The notes: generated by a model not told the origin, from the sequence alone. A DNA stretch of 39,201 nucleotides from Burkholderiales bacterium (GCA_017307865.1 JAFKGE010000048.1:1-39201), one strand, 5' to 3'. Counted from the first letter of the stretch, positions 8,350 to 20,522 are shown. Numbers and translations: made by a program.

Positions 8350-8892
8350 TCAACCGACGGACGCGGCCGGCCGCGGGTTCGGCACGTAGCCAAAGCGCGC
8401 CGGCAAGTCGCCCGCCCGCACGGGCTCGGGCTGCCAGTGGCCGCCCTCCACCTGCAGCGCGGCGGCTTCCATGTCCAGCGTGTGCACCAGGCCCAGGCCG
8501 AGCGGCGTGTCCACGTACAGGCGGCCGCCTTCATCGAGCAGCACGCGCCGCGCCGACGCCGCCACGCCGGTGTGCGAGGCCAGCGCGCCGTCGGCCGCCA
8601 CGCGCCATACCCAGGGCGTGGCCTGCAGTTCGACGTACACGCGCTGCGGGCCGTTCTGGAAATGCCAGCGACCTAGTTCGTCGGCCTGGTAGTTGCGCGC
8701 GATGAAGGCCTTCAGCCCCTGGTGCTCAAGGCGCGCGCCGCGCGCGCCCGGCACCTCGCTGGCAAACGCGCCCAGCGCCTGCGCAGCGGCATCGCGCAGC
8801 CACCAGTTGCCACGCGCGTCCAGCCCCAGCCAGCCGTAGCAGTGCGGCACGTTCGGCCATTTGGCGATGGCCTGCCTGACGATGTCGTCCAT
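8350..8892 (-). CDS. Conserved protein of unknown function
   Basis: A 180-residue soluble protein without signal peptide or membrane segment. I know similar proteins from Burkholderiales but no function. Recognisable stretches are AKWPNVPHCYGWLGLDARGN near the N-terminus, then NYQADELGRWHFQNGPQRVY and a Trp-rich ATPWVWR segment; the C-terminus has QPEPVRAGDLPARFGYV. The start at 8892 (MDDIVRQAIAKWPN) is preferred over a longer form because the conserved part begins there and because a -10-like CATAAT lies just upstream at 8904-8899. The gene converges on the di-haem cytochrome and diverges from the broken cytochrome gene. I make no functional claim. Confidence 0.8.
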   Translation of the reverse strand: MDDIVRQAIAKWPNVPHCYGWLGLDARGNWWLRDAAAQALGAFASEVPGARGARLEHQGLKAFIARNYQADELGRWHFQNGPQRVYVELQATPWVWRVAADGALASHTGVAASARRVLLDEGGRLYVDTPLGLGLVHTLDMEAAALQVEGGHWQPEPVRAGDLPARFGYVPNPRPAASVG

Positions 8893-8898
8893 CGAGCC

Positions 8899-8904
8899 AT
8901 TATG
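8899..8904 (-). promoter_or_regulatory. -10-like CATAAT six bases before the 8892 start
   Basis: CATAAT on the minus strand ends six bases before the ATG at 8892, so a transcript would begin at or next to the start codon. No convincing -35 is present. On the plus strand a perfect TTGACA (8922-8927) faces the broken cytochrome gene, without a good -10 at normal spacing. Confidence 0.4.
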
Positions 8905-8939
8905 GGTCGGCCCCGGCGCACTTGACACGCCTCACATAA

Positions 8940-8963
8940 AATTGGCGATAGCTATTGTTTTAA
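8940..8963 (-). repeat. Dispersed repeat, copy F (end fragment)
   Basis: The stretch around GATAGCTATTGTTTT matches the end of copy G (10966-10980) on the same strand. Only about 20 bases are recognisable, so this is a fragment. It sits between a TTGACA at 8922 and the start of the broken cytochrome gene at 8981, where a -10 box would be expected. Confidence 0.5.
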
Positions 8964-8980
8964 CCTCATTCATTGTCGTT

Positions 8981-9445
8981 ATGAAACTCCCTCAGCTCAC
9001 CCTGCTGCGCTCCACATCGCTCGTGGCGGCGGTCTGCCTGGCTGGCGCGCCAGCCCTGGCGCAGCCGAAAACGGGCGAGTCGGTGTACCGGTCGGTGTGC
9101 ATGGCCTGCCACGACACCGGCGTGGCCCATGCACCCAAGAAAGGCGACGCCGCCGCCTAGAAGCCCCTGATCGAAGAAGGCCAGCACGTGCTGAGCGCGC
9201 ACGCCTTCGTCGGCGTGCGCGCCATGCCGGCGAAGGGCGGCGACGAAAAGCTGACGCTGCAGGAGTTCTCGCGTGCGGTGGCCTGGATGGCGCGCGAATC
9301 GGGCGGCGACTGGCAGGACCCGGACGCCGCCATGATGCACCGCATCAGCCTGGAAGCCGAGAAGCGTCTGGACGCGGACATTCGTGCCAAGCAAAAGCTG
9401 AAGGCCGAACTGCACCGCCAGGACCAGCGCCGGCAGGCCCGCTAA
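8981..9445 (+). pseudogene. Cytochrome c5-like gene interrupted by an in-frame TAG
   Basis: The frame starts at ATG 8981 with a clear Sec signal (MKLPQLTLL...GAPALAQ) and a haem site, CMACH. It stops at TAG 9158-9160, just after KKGDAAA. The same frame then continues without interruption, from KPLIEEGQHVLSAHAF to a natural stop at 9443-9445, and includes the expected Met-ligand region RAMPAKGG. Aligned with both domains of the cytochrome at 7398 (AADWAPR, KAAWAPR), the amber codon falls exactly on the conserved Trp, so a single TGG-to-TAG change explains it. The 59-residue product would lack the Met ligand and most of the fold. A sequencing error or a recent null mutation are the main options; amber suppression is less likely. 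Confidence 0.88.
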
Positions 9446-9609
9446 GCCGCAGCCGTCCCGCCGACCTGCGCCAGCAGCCGGTCAACATCGACGAAGTCGC
9501 CGTCGGACCTGTCCCAGTGCACGCTCCATCAGGCGATGCGCAGGCCAGCGACGGAGCGCGCGTGCGGCGCCAACCCGAGCGTCTGCAGGCGACCGCCCGG
9601 ACGAGGCAT
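9442..9609 (-). pseudogene. Possible decayed small ORF
   Basis: On the minus strand ATG at 9609 opens MPRPGGRLQTLGLAPHARSV and continues for 26 codons to TGA (9531-9529). The same frame then stays open for 28 more codons (WSVHWDRSDGDFVDVDRLL...) and ends at TAG 9444-9442, overlapping the end of the broken cytochrome gene. The second part faintly recalls the 'HWPDLDEDISVEGLL' ending of DUF2442-type proteins. No ribosome binding site is visible. This is a weak call; chance open frames are common in DNA this GC-rich. Confidence 0.15.
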
Positions 9610-9621
9610 GGCCGGCGATCA

Positions 9622-9676
9622 CTTCAATTTACATAGCTGCTTGCGCAGAATGGGTGGGCGCTGCAGCCATTTTTGG
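9622..9676 (+). repeat. Dispersed repeat, copy E
   Basis: It contains CATAGCTGCTTGCGCAGAAT followed by GGGTGGGCGCTGCAGCC and an AT-rich end. This matches the order of copies A and C, although the final GGCTTGAA block is degenerate (TTGGTAAA). It occupies the otherwise empty space between the broken cytochrome and the NTF2-like gene. Confidence 0.75.
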
Positions 9677-9696
9677 TAAAAAAACCGGGCCGGATG

Positions 9697-10143
9697 TCAG
9701 TGCAGCAGTTGCCCCGGCACCGTCACCTCCACCACCTCGCTGCGGCCGGGGCTGGCGTGGTGCGCGGCCAGGCGCCAGCCTTCGGCGGTCTTCACGAAGA
9801 CGTTGGTGGCCACCACCCAGGCGTGTTGCGGGCCTTCGGCGGTCATCAGGTCGATGCGCTCCAACACGTTGTGCACGGCGGCGCCCAGCGCCTCGATGCG
9901 GCGCACGCGCTCGGGCGTGGCGCGGATGCTGCCTTGCGCGAACATGGCCTCGAAGGCGCCGCGAATGGCCTGCGCGCCCACCAGGCGCGGGCCGCCCGGG
10001 TGCACGCAGACGATCTCGTCCTCGTCGGCCCAGCAGGCCATCAGGGCGTCGAGGTCGCCGTGCTGCAGCGCCTCGTAGAAGGCGACCTCGACGTCGTCGG
10101 CGGAGCCGCCCAGCACGGCGGCGCGTTGGCGGGATTTGGGCAT
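9697..10143 (-). CDS. SnoaL/NTF2-like protein (ketosteroid-isomerase fold)
   Basis: A 148-residue cytosolic protein of the cone-shaped NTF2-like fold. Near the N-terminus an alpha-helical VEVAFYEALQHGDLDALMAC segment is followed by WADEDEIVCVHPGGPRLVG, the pattern seen in YybH/SgcJ-like and DUF4440-type proteins. The C-terminal half gives the expected beta-strands (AWVVATNVFVKTAEGWRLAAHHAS). Such proteins may be small isomerases, polyketide-type cyclases or ligand binders; no active-site set is diagnostic here, so the substrate is unknown. The start is ATG 10143. It diverges from lemA, with 140 bases between them. Confidence 0.8.
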   Translation of the reverse strand: MPKSRQRAAVLGGSADDVEVAFYEALQHGDLDALMACWADEDEIVCVHPGGPRLVGAQAIRGAFEAMFAQGSIRATPERVRRIEALGAAVHNVLERIDLMTAEGPQHAWVVATNVFVKTAEGWRLAAHHASPGRSEVVEVTVPGQLLH

Positions 10144-10283
10144 CGACGTTTCAGGGCGTTCGGGCGGCGGGCGATCGACGCTGCCATTGTGCCCGCACGG
10201 GGGTCGGCCCTGGCGGGCATGGCGGCCACGGGCGTGCTATCTTGCGCGCTGTTCTGAATCACTACACGACCGGAGTCCGGCTC

Positions 10284-10910
10284 ATGAAACACTGGCTCAT
10301 ACGCCTCAGCACCCTCCTGGCCCTGGCGCTGTCCCTCAGCGGCTGCGGCTACAACGACTTCCAGCGCCTGGACGAGCAAACCAAGTCGGCCTGGAGCGAG
10401 GTGGTCAACCAGTACCAGCGCCGGGCCGACCTGATCGACAACCTGGTCAACACCGTCAAGGGCGAGACCAACTTCGAGCAGGACACGCTGACCAAGGTGA
10501 TCGAGGCGCGCGCCAAGGCCACCAGCATCCAGGTGTCGCCCGAGACGCTGAACAACCCCGAGCAGTTCAAGCAGTTCCAGGCCGCGCAGGGCGAACTGTC
10601 GGGCGCGCTCAGCCGCCTGATGGTGACGGTGGAGCGCTACCCCGACCTGAAGGCCAACAAGGCGTTCTCCGACCTGCGGGTGGCGCTGGAAGGCACCGAG
10701 AACCGCATCGCCGTGGCGCGCGGGCGCTACATCGAGGCGGTCAAGGAATACAACGTGCTGGTGCGCAGCTTTCCCAGCAACCTGACGGCCATGGTGTTCA
10801 GCTACAAGCCCAAGGAGAACTTCACCGTGACCAACGAGGCGGCGATCTCGACCGCGCCCAAGGTGAACTTCGGGCCCGGTCCGGCACCGGCCTCGACGCC
10901 CGCGCGTTGA
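10284..10910 (+). CDS. lemA: LemA family lipoprotein
   Basis: A 208-residue LemA protein. A lipoprotein signal ends in LSGC (Cys 21), followed by GYNDFQRLDEQTKSAWSEVV and the family hallmark NQYQRRADLIDNLVNTVKG. The helical bundle continues with VEARYPDLKANKAF-like and ENRIAVARGRYIEAVKEYN segments. LemA proteins are membrane-attached helical bundles of unclear biochemical role and usually occur next to TPM-domain proteins, as here. The gene starts at ATG 10284 without a strong ribosome binding site. It is followed after 22 bases by the first TPM gene, so the three genes probably form an operon. Confidence 0.95.
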   Translation: MKHWLIRLSTLLALALSLSGCGYNDFQRLDEQTKSAWSEVVNQYQRRADLIDNLVNTVKGETNFEQDTLTKVIEARAKATSIQVSPETLNNPEQFKQFQAAQGELSGALSRLMVTVERYPDLKANKAFSDLRVALEGTENRIAVARGRYIEAVKEYNVLVRSFPSNLTAMVFSYKPKENFTVTNEAAISTAPKVNFGPGPAPASTPAR

Positions 10911-10919
10911 CCCCAGGGT

Positions 10920-10986
10920 TTTTGGAACAAAAATGCTGTTTGCGCATATCCAGCGGTCGCTGATAGCTATTGTTTTCGTAGTTTTC
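10920..10986 (-). repeat. Dispersed repeat, copy G, spanning the start of a TPM gene
   Basis: On the minus strand this reads CAATAGCTATCAGCGACCG, then CTGGATATGCGCAAACAGC and an AT-rich end with TTTTTGTTCC. It is a divergent form of the repeat with the ATAGCT and GCGC blocks in the same order. It overlaps the ATG (10933) and the first 18 codons of the TPM gene on the plus strand and is visibly richer in A+T than the flanking DNA. Confidence 0.6.
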
Positions 10987-11844
10987 GGATGGGCATCGGC
11001 GCAGGCGCAGGGCGTGCAGCCGGCGCCGCCGCTCACCGGCCACGTCATCGACACCACCGGCACGCTGGATGCCGCGCAGTCTTCGGCGCTGGAGGCCAAG
11101 CTGGCTGCGCTGGAGGCCGACAAGGGCGCGCAACTGGTGGTGCTGATGGTGCCCAGCACCGCGCCCGAGGACATCGCCTCGTACGCCAATCGCGTCGGCA
11201 ATGCGTGGAAGATCGGCCGCAAGAACGTCGGCGACGGCCTGATCGTGCTGGTGGCCAAGAACGACCGGCGCATGCGCATCGAGGTGGCCAAGACGCTGGA
11301 GGGCGCGGTGCCCGACATCGCGGCCAGCCACATCATCGACGAGGTGATGACGCCGGCGTTCAGGCGCGGCGATTTCGCCGGCGGACTGGACGCGGCGGTC
11401 GACCAGCTGAGCGCTCGCATCCGGGGCGAGCCGCTGCCGCCGGTGCCGGCCCCGTCCGCGGCGCGGGACACCCAGCTGGGCGGCGGCCACTTCGAGCTGA
11501 TTGTGTTCGCCTTCTTTGCCGCGCCGATCGCGGCCGCGCTGCTGCGCGGCATCCTCGGGCGCAAGCTGGGGGCGCTGGCGATGGGGTTGGGCGTGGGCGC
11601 CCTGGTGTTCTGGATCGGCCTGGGCGCGGTGCTGGCGGCGCTGGCGGGGGCCGGCGCCTTCCTGTTCGCCCTGATCGGCAACCTGGCCAGTGGCCTGCCC
11701 GGCGGACGCTCGCATGGCGGGGGTTTCGGCGGCGGCTGGGGCGGCGGCTTCGGCTCGGGCGGCGGCTTCGGTGGCGGCGGCGGGGGCTTCAGCTCGGGCG
11801 GCGGCGGCGACTTTGGTGGCGGTGGCGCCAGCGGGAGTTGGTGA
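10933..11844 (+). CDS. TPM-domain membrane protein (YgcG-like)
   Basis: A 303-residue secreted and membrane-anchored protein. The signal peptide (MLFAHIQRSLIAIVFVVF...ASAQAQ) is followed by the TPM domain at about residues 30-150 (TGHVIDTTGTLDAAQ, LVVLMVPSTAPEDIASYANRV, KNVGDGLIVLVAKNDRRMRI). After a Pro-rich linker come hydrophobic helices at about residues 180-255 and a Gly/Ser-rich tail of about 45 residues. TPM domains have been linked to photosystem repair, phosphatase activity and membrane protein quality control; no role is established for this type. The start codon and signal peptide lie in a dispersed repeat, and no later in-frame start would keep a signal. It is in the lemA operon. 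Confidence 0.92.
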   Translation: MLFAHIQRSLIAIVFVVFGWASAQAQGVQPAPPLTGHVIDTTGTLDAAQSSALEAKLAALEADKGAQLVVLMVPSTAPEDIASYANRVGNAWKIGRKNVGDGLIVLVAKNDRRMRIEVAKTLEGAVPDIAASHIIDEVMTPAFRRGDFAGGLDAAVDQLSARIRGEPLPPVPAPSAARDTQLGGGHFELIVFAFFAAPIAAALLRGILGRKLGALAMGLGVGALVFWIGLGAVLAALAGAGAFLFALIGNLASGLPGGRSHGGGFGGGWGGGFGSGGGFGGGGGGFSSGGGGDFGGGGASGSW

Positions 11845-11846
11845 AC

Positions 11847-12386
11847 ATGCTGGCCACCCTGCAGCGCCTGTGGCGCCATCACTGGATGGACGAGAGCGAC
11901 ACGCGCCGCCTGGTGCCGCCGGACGCGGTCGAGCGCCTGCGCCGGCGCGTGGCCAAAAGCGAGGCCCGGCACAGCGGGCAGCTGCGCATCTGCGTGGAGG
12001 CCGGCTTGCCCGCCAGCTACCTGTGGCGGCACCTGCGCCGGCACCTGCCCATGCAGCGCATCGTGCGCGAGCGCGCGCTGATGATGTTTTCCAAGCTGGG
12101 CGTGTGGAACACCGAGCACAACAACGGCGTGCTGATCTACCTGCTGCTGGCCGAGCGCGCCATCGAGGTGGTGGCCGACCGGGGCGTGGCGCGCGCCGTC
12201 GACGCCACCGCCTGGCAGGCACTGGCCGATCGCTTGGGCCGCAGCCTGCATGGCGGCCAGGTCGAGGAAGGCCTGTCGCAGGCGGTGGACGACGTGTCGG
12301 CCCGGCTGGTCGCCCTGTTTCCAGCGGCCGAGGGCGGCGCGGCGCGCCCCCCGAACGAGCTGCCGGACGAGCCGGTGCTGCTGTAG
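11847..12386 (+). CDS. Second TPM-domain protein, without signal peptide
   Basis: A 179-residue protein that begins two bases after the stop of the previous TPM gene (ATG 11847; a GTG at 11841 is possible). It has no signal peptide or evident membrane helix. The N-terminal half is basic (RLWRHHWMDESDTRRLVPPD) and carries ESARHSGQLRICVEAG-like TPM strand 1. LGVWNTEHNNGVLIYLLLAE and IEVVADRGVARAVDATAWQAL correspond to the TPM core, which is common in small TPM proteins paired with LemA. The role is unknown; the close spacing suggests it works with the membrane TPM protein and LemA. Confidence 0.9.
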   Translation: MLATLQRLWRHHWMDESDTRRLVPPDAVERLRRRVAKSEARHSGQLRICVEAGLPASYLWRHLRRHLPMQRIVRERALMMFSKLGVWNTEHNNGVLIYLLLAERAIEVVADRGVARAVDATAWQALADRLGRSLHGGQVEEGLSQAVDDVSARLVALFPAAEGGAARPPNELPDEPVLL

Positions 12387-12399
12387 GCGAGCGGCGGCT

Positions 12400-12984
12400 T
12401 CAGGCGGGCGGCGGCGACGCTTGGTCGAGCCGCTGCAGCAGGCGCCGATTGACCGCGTGCGTGGCGCCCAGCTCCTGCTTCAGCGCCTGGGTGACGCGCG
12501 CCAGCGTCAGCAGCTTGCGGTTGGTCTCGCGCAGGTGGCCGGCCACGCGCTGGCTGATGGCCAGCAACAGGCGGGTGGCGACGCCCGGCTGCTCGGCCAT
12601 CAGCTGCTCGAAGGCCTCGCGCTTGAGCACCGCGAGCGCCAGATCGCTGGCCGCCGTGCAGGTGGCCGAACGCGCAGCCTGATCGATCAGGCCCAACTCG
12701 CCGATCAGGCTGCCCGGGCCCAGCACCGACACCACCATATCCTCGGTGGCCGATACGCTTTCGACCGTCACCTCGCCGCTGAGGATCAGGGCCATCGACT
12801 CGTCGCCGCCGTGCTCGCCCTGGCGCATCAGCACGGTGCCGGCGCTCAGGCGGTGCGGGCGCATGTAGCCGACGACCGCCAGGGCGTCCGCCTGGCTCAG
12901 CGCCACCAGGGCGCCCTGGGTGACCAACAGGGACGCCGCATGTTCCTGGACGCCGCGGTCGTCACGGGGTTTGCGTGCAAGCAT
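12400..12984 (-). CDS. Cyclic-nucleotide-binding domain protein without DNA-binding domain
   Basis: A 194-residue protein of the Crp/Fnr cNMP-binding fold. The beta-roll covers about residues 15-130, with MRPHRLSAGTVLMRQGEHGG, MALILSGEVTVE and the phosphate-binding-cassette region LGPGSLIGELGLIDQAARSATC. The PBC has the G-E-L pattern, and the R-S-A-T part supports nucleotide binding. After this there is only a helical segment (TRLLLAISQRVAGHLRETNRKL...) and no helix-turn-helix, so it is probably a regulator acting through protein contacts. The start at 12984 (MLARKPRDDRG) is near a CATAAT at 12999-12994. It lies downstream of atpC on the same strand but behind a strong terminator. Confidence 0.88.
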   Translation of the reverse strand: MLARKPRDDRGVQEHAASLLVTQGALVALSQADALAVVGYMRPHRLSAGTVLMRQGEHGGDESMALILSGEVTVESVSATEDMVVSVLGPGSLIGELGLIDQAARSATCTAASDLALAVLKREAFEQLMAEQPGVATRLLLAISQRVAGHLRETNRKLLTLARVTQALKQELGATHAVNRRLLQRLDQASPPPA

Positions 12985-12993
12985 AAGTCGCCC

Positions 12994-12999
12994 ATTATG
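12994..12999 (-). promoter_or_regulatory. -10-like CATAAT nine bases before the cNMP-binding gene
   Basis: CATAAT on the minus strand ends nine bases before the ATG at 12984, giving a predicted leader of at most about three bases. It lies after the ATP synthase terminator, so it would give this gene its own transcript. The -35 region is weak. Confidence 0.4.
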
Positions 13000-13033
13000 A
13001 AGAGCATCGGGGGTCGTGCGAAAGGGCCGCGAC

Positions 13034-13060
13034 CAAAAAAAACCCACCAAGCGGTGGGTC
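13034..13060 (-). terminator. Rho-independent terminator of the ATP synthase operon
   Basis: Read on the minus strand, ACCCACC-GCTT-GGTGGGT forms a seven-base-pair stem with a four-base loop, followed by a run of eight Ts (13042-13035). It lies about 20 bases after the atpC stop, as expected for the end of the operon. Confidence 0.93.
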
Positions 13061-13080
13061 TTGACGCGATGGCGGGCCGT

Positions 13081-13506
13081 TCAGTGCTTGGGCCGCTCGC
13101 GGTACTTGCGCAGCGCGGCCAGTTCGGCGGCCAGGATGGCGAGCTCGGAGGTGGCGCGAGCCACGTCGATCTCGCTCTTGGCGTTGCGCAGGGCCTCCTC
13201 GGCGGCCTTCTTGGCCGAGTTGGCGCGCTCGTCGTCCAGATCCTTGCCGCGGATGGCGGTGTCGGACAGCACGGTGACGACGTGGGGCTGCACCTCCAGG
13301 ATGCCGCCGGCCACGAACACGAACTCCTCGCCGCCGTCGGCCTTCTGGATGCGCACCGAGCCCGGCTTGATGCGCGTGATCAGCGGCGTGTGGCGCGGGT
13401 ACACGCCCAACTCGCCCGCCTCGCCGGGCAGCGCGACAAAGGTCGCCTCGCCCGAGAAGATCGACTCCTCGGCGCTGACGACATCGACATGAATGGTATT
13501 GGCCAT
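13081..13506 (-). CDS. atpC: ATP synthase F1 subunit epsilon
   Basis: Rotor-stalk subunit of F1 that couples to the c-ring and can inhibit ATP hydrolysis. The 141 residues show the N-terminal beta-sandwich ([38 protein letters not shown]) and a C-terminal two-helix domain ([39 protein letters not shown]). The length is typical. It is the last gene of the operon, 73 bases after atpD and before the terminator. Confidence 0.97.
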   Translation of the reverse strand: MANTIHVDVVSAEESIFSGEATFVALPGEAGELGVYPRHTPLITRIKPGSVRIQKADGGEEFVFVAGGILEVQPHVVTVLSDTAIRGKDLDDERANSAKKAAEEALRNAKSEIDVARATSELAILAAELAALRKYRERPKH

Positions 13507-13579
13507 GCTCTTGCGTTCCTCTCGGTTTCACGGTCGCCGGGCACGCGCGCGGCGCGGCCCGGGGGCGAGAACGTCAGGG

Positions 13580-15906
<2,327 letters not shown>

Positions 15907-15930
15907 TGCAAAAGCTCCTTGTAGCTGCGA

Positions 15931-17490
<1,560 letters not shown>

Positions 17491-17549
17491 GACTCTTTCC
17501 TTAAAAGTCTTGGGAATTGCCGAGGACTCTCTGCCGACGCGCGGGCGCG

Positions 17550-18080
17550 TCAGGCGGTGAGGGCCACTTTCATTTGTTGCAGGCGCGCGCGCACGGAGGT
17601 GTCCAGCACCTCGTCACCCACGACCACGCGCACGCCACCGATCAGTTCGGGGTCGATGTGCACCTGGGTTTCGAGCTGGCGGCCGAAGCGCTTTTCCAGC
17701 ACCGTCTTGAGCTGCGCCAGCTCGGCGCCCTCGATCGGAAACGCGCTGTAGATCTGCGCGTCGGAGCGGCCGCTCTGCGCGTTGGCCAGGTCGCGGAACT
17801 GCGCCGCCACTTCGGGCATCACCGCCAGGCGGCCGTTGTCGATCACGGTACGCAGGAAATTGGCGCCGCGCTCGGGCAGGGCCTGCGGCAGCACGGACGT
17901 CAGCAGCCGGAACACTTCGCTGCCCTGCACCTTGGGGTCGGCGGCAAACTGCAGCAGCTGCGGCGTCGCGCAGGCGGCGGCCAGGGCGTCGAGCCAGCCC
18001 TGCGTGCCCGCGGCGTCGCCGCGGCAGGTTTCGAACAGCGCTTCGGCGTAGGGCCGGGCGATGGTGGCGAGTTCAGCCAT
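17550..18080 (-). CDS. atpH: ATP synthase subunit delta
   Basis: Stator subunit that joins the top of F1 to the b-subunit stalk; 176 residues. The N-terminal helical bundle starts [19 protein letters not shown], and the conserved C-terminal segment [20 protein letters not shown] is followed by [15 protein letters not shown] small GACGCGC/GCGCGTC hairpin overlaps its stop codon (17536-17551). It starts 18 bases after atpF. Confidence 0.97.
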   Translation of the reverse strand: MAELATIARPYAEALFETCRGDAAGTQGWLDALAAACATPQLLQFAADPKVQGSEVFRLLTSVLPQALPERGANFLRTVIDNGRLAVMPEVAAQFRDLANAQSGRSDAQIYSAFPIEGAELAQLKTVLEKRFGRQLETQVHIDPELIGGVRVVVGDEVLDTSVRARLQQMKVALTA

Positions 18081-18098
18081 GGTGGTGTCCTCGCGCGA

Positions 18099-18569
18099 TC
18101 AAAGCTCGGTTTTCAGGCGATTGAGCAAATCGGCGTGCACGGCGGGATTGACTTCCTTGCGCAGGATCTGCTCGGCGCCGCGCACGGCCAGCTTGGCCAC
18201 CTCGTCGCGCAGGGCCTCGCGTGCCTGCACGGCCTGCTGCTGGGCCTCGGCGCGGGCGGCGGCGATGATCTTGGCGCCTTCGTCGTTGGCGCGCGACTTG
18301 GCCTCTTCGATGATGGCCTGGGCACGGCGCTCGGCGTCGGCCTGGCGCTGGGCGTTCTCGCTGCGCGACTCGGCCAGCTGCTGCTCCACGCGCTGGTTGG
18401 CGTCGGCCAGCTCGCTCTTGGCCTTGTCCGCGGCGGCCAGGCCTTCGGCGACCTTCTGCGCGCGCTCGTCCAGCGCGTTGGCGATCGGCGGCCACACAAA
18501 CTTCATCGTGAATGCCACCAGCAGCAAGAACACGATGATCTGAATGATTAGGGTACCGGTGATGCTCAC
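18099..18569 (-). CDS. atpF: ATP synthase Fo subunit b (GTG start)
   Basis: Peripheral-stalk subunit with one N-terminal membrane helix ([19 protein letters not shown]) and a long charged coiled-coil ([20 protein letters not shown] onwards). I place the start at GTG 18569: AAGGAA lies at the right distance, and this gives 156 residues, the usual length for the family. A longer frame from a TTG would add 12 residues that do not fit. A GC-rich hairpin lies upstream between atpE and this gene. Confidence 0.95.
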   Translation of the reverse strand: MSITGTLIIQIIVFLLLVAFTMKFVWPPIANALDERAQKVAEGLAAADKAKSELADANQRVEQQLAESRSENAQRQADAERRAQAIIEEAKSRANDEGAKIIAAARAEAQQQAVQAREALRDEVAKLAVRGAEQILRKEVNPAVHADLLNRLKTEL

Positions 18570-18623
18570 GGTTGTTCCTTGGATTGCAGCGGCGCGGGGC
18601 CGCAAGACTCAATATGCGGGAGC

Positions 18624-18650
18624 GCGGCGCCGCCCTCGGGCGCGCGCCGC
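18624..18650 (-). other. Intercistronic hairpin between atpE and atpF
   Basis: GCGGCGC (18624-18630) pairs with GCGCCGC (18644-18650), and CGCC continues inwards against GGCG with one bulged base, giving about ten GC pairs and a small loop. It lies in the 101-base gap after atpE and has no T-run. A structure here could protect the 3' end of an atpE segment or reduce read-through into atpF. Confidence 0.5.
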
Positions 18651-18670
18651 ATCCCAACCCACCCGGAACC

Positions 18671-19910
<1,240 letters not shown>

Positions 19911-19916
19911 CGGTGT

Positions 19917-20471
19917 TTACTCTTCGTGCGCCCGTCCGGATTCGGACTTCTTCTTCGGCCGCGCCCACAACAGGCCCAGCCAGTACATCTTGATCGTCAG
20001 TGCCAGGCCGATCAGCAGTGCTGGCCAGCTGGGCACCCCCAAAAATCTCGGGGCCGCCATCAGCATCCCCACGGTCAAGACCAGCTTGACCCCCTCCCAC
20101 AACAACACACCTGCCAAGGCCGCCGCCGGCGGAAACCCGGGCCGCGCCCAACGCACCGTGCCGCGCGCGGCCACCGCCGCCGGCAGCACCCCGGCGAAGG
20201 CGCCGTAGGCGGCCGACCAGGCCACCTCCGGGCGCCGGGTCAGCAACCAGGCCAAGCCGGTCACCACCAGGCCGGTGAGCGCCTGCATCAGCAGGGCCCG
20301 CCCTACCGGCAACTGCGGATGCCGCACCCGCCATTGGCGGGCCTGCTCGGCCGTCAGCGGGGCCGCGCCCTCGTCGCTTGCCGCCGAATCGGGCCAGTCC
20401 GACCACCCGGGTGATTCACCCGAAGGCCGCCGTCCTGAGGCGCGCGTCGCGCCGGAGTCGATTGTGCCCAT
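19917..20471 (-). CDS. atpI: ATP synthase assembly protein I-like
   Basis: Small membrane protein at the head of the ATP synthase operon. Four predicted helices (ALLMQALTGLVVTGLAWLL, WSAAYGAFAGVLPAAVAA, AALAGVLLWEGVKLVLTVGM and LLIGLALTIKMYWLGLLW) follow a variable, polar N-terminal region. AtpI assists c-ring assembly or ion homeostasis and is not part of the enzyme. The start is uncertain. ATG 20471 gives 184 residues; ATG 20519 would give 200, but the TATAAT at 20528-20523 would start transcription at or inside that codon. Neither has a well-spaced ribosome binding site. Confidence 0.87.
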   Translation of the reverse strand: MGTIDSGATRASGRRPSGESPGWSDWPDSAASDEGAAPLTAEQARQWRVRHPQLPVGRALLMQALTGLVVTGLAWLLTRRPEVAWSAAYGAFAGVLPAAVAARGTVRWARPGFPPAAALAGVLLWEGVKLVLTVGMLMAAPRFLGVPSWPALLIGLALTIKMYWLGLLWARPKKKSESGRAHEE

Positions 20472-20522
20472 TCCTACGGCCGCCGCAATGACGTGCAAGG
20501 TACTCGCCAGCAAATCCATGGA

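Noticed and set aside
11700..11840. Gly-rich repetitive stretch that could suggest a PE-PGRS-like or adhesin domain
   Set aside because: Short Gly/Ser tails are normal at the end of membrane TPM proteins.
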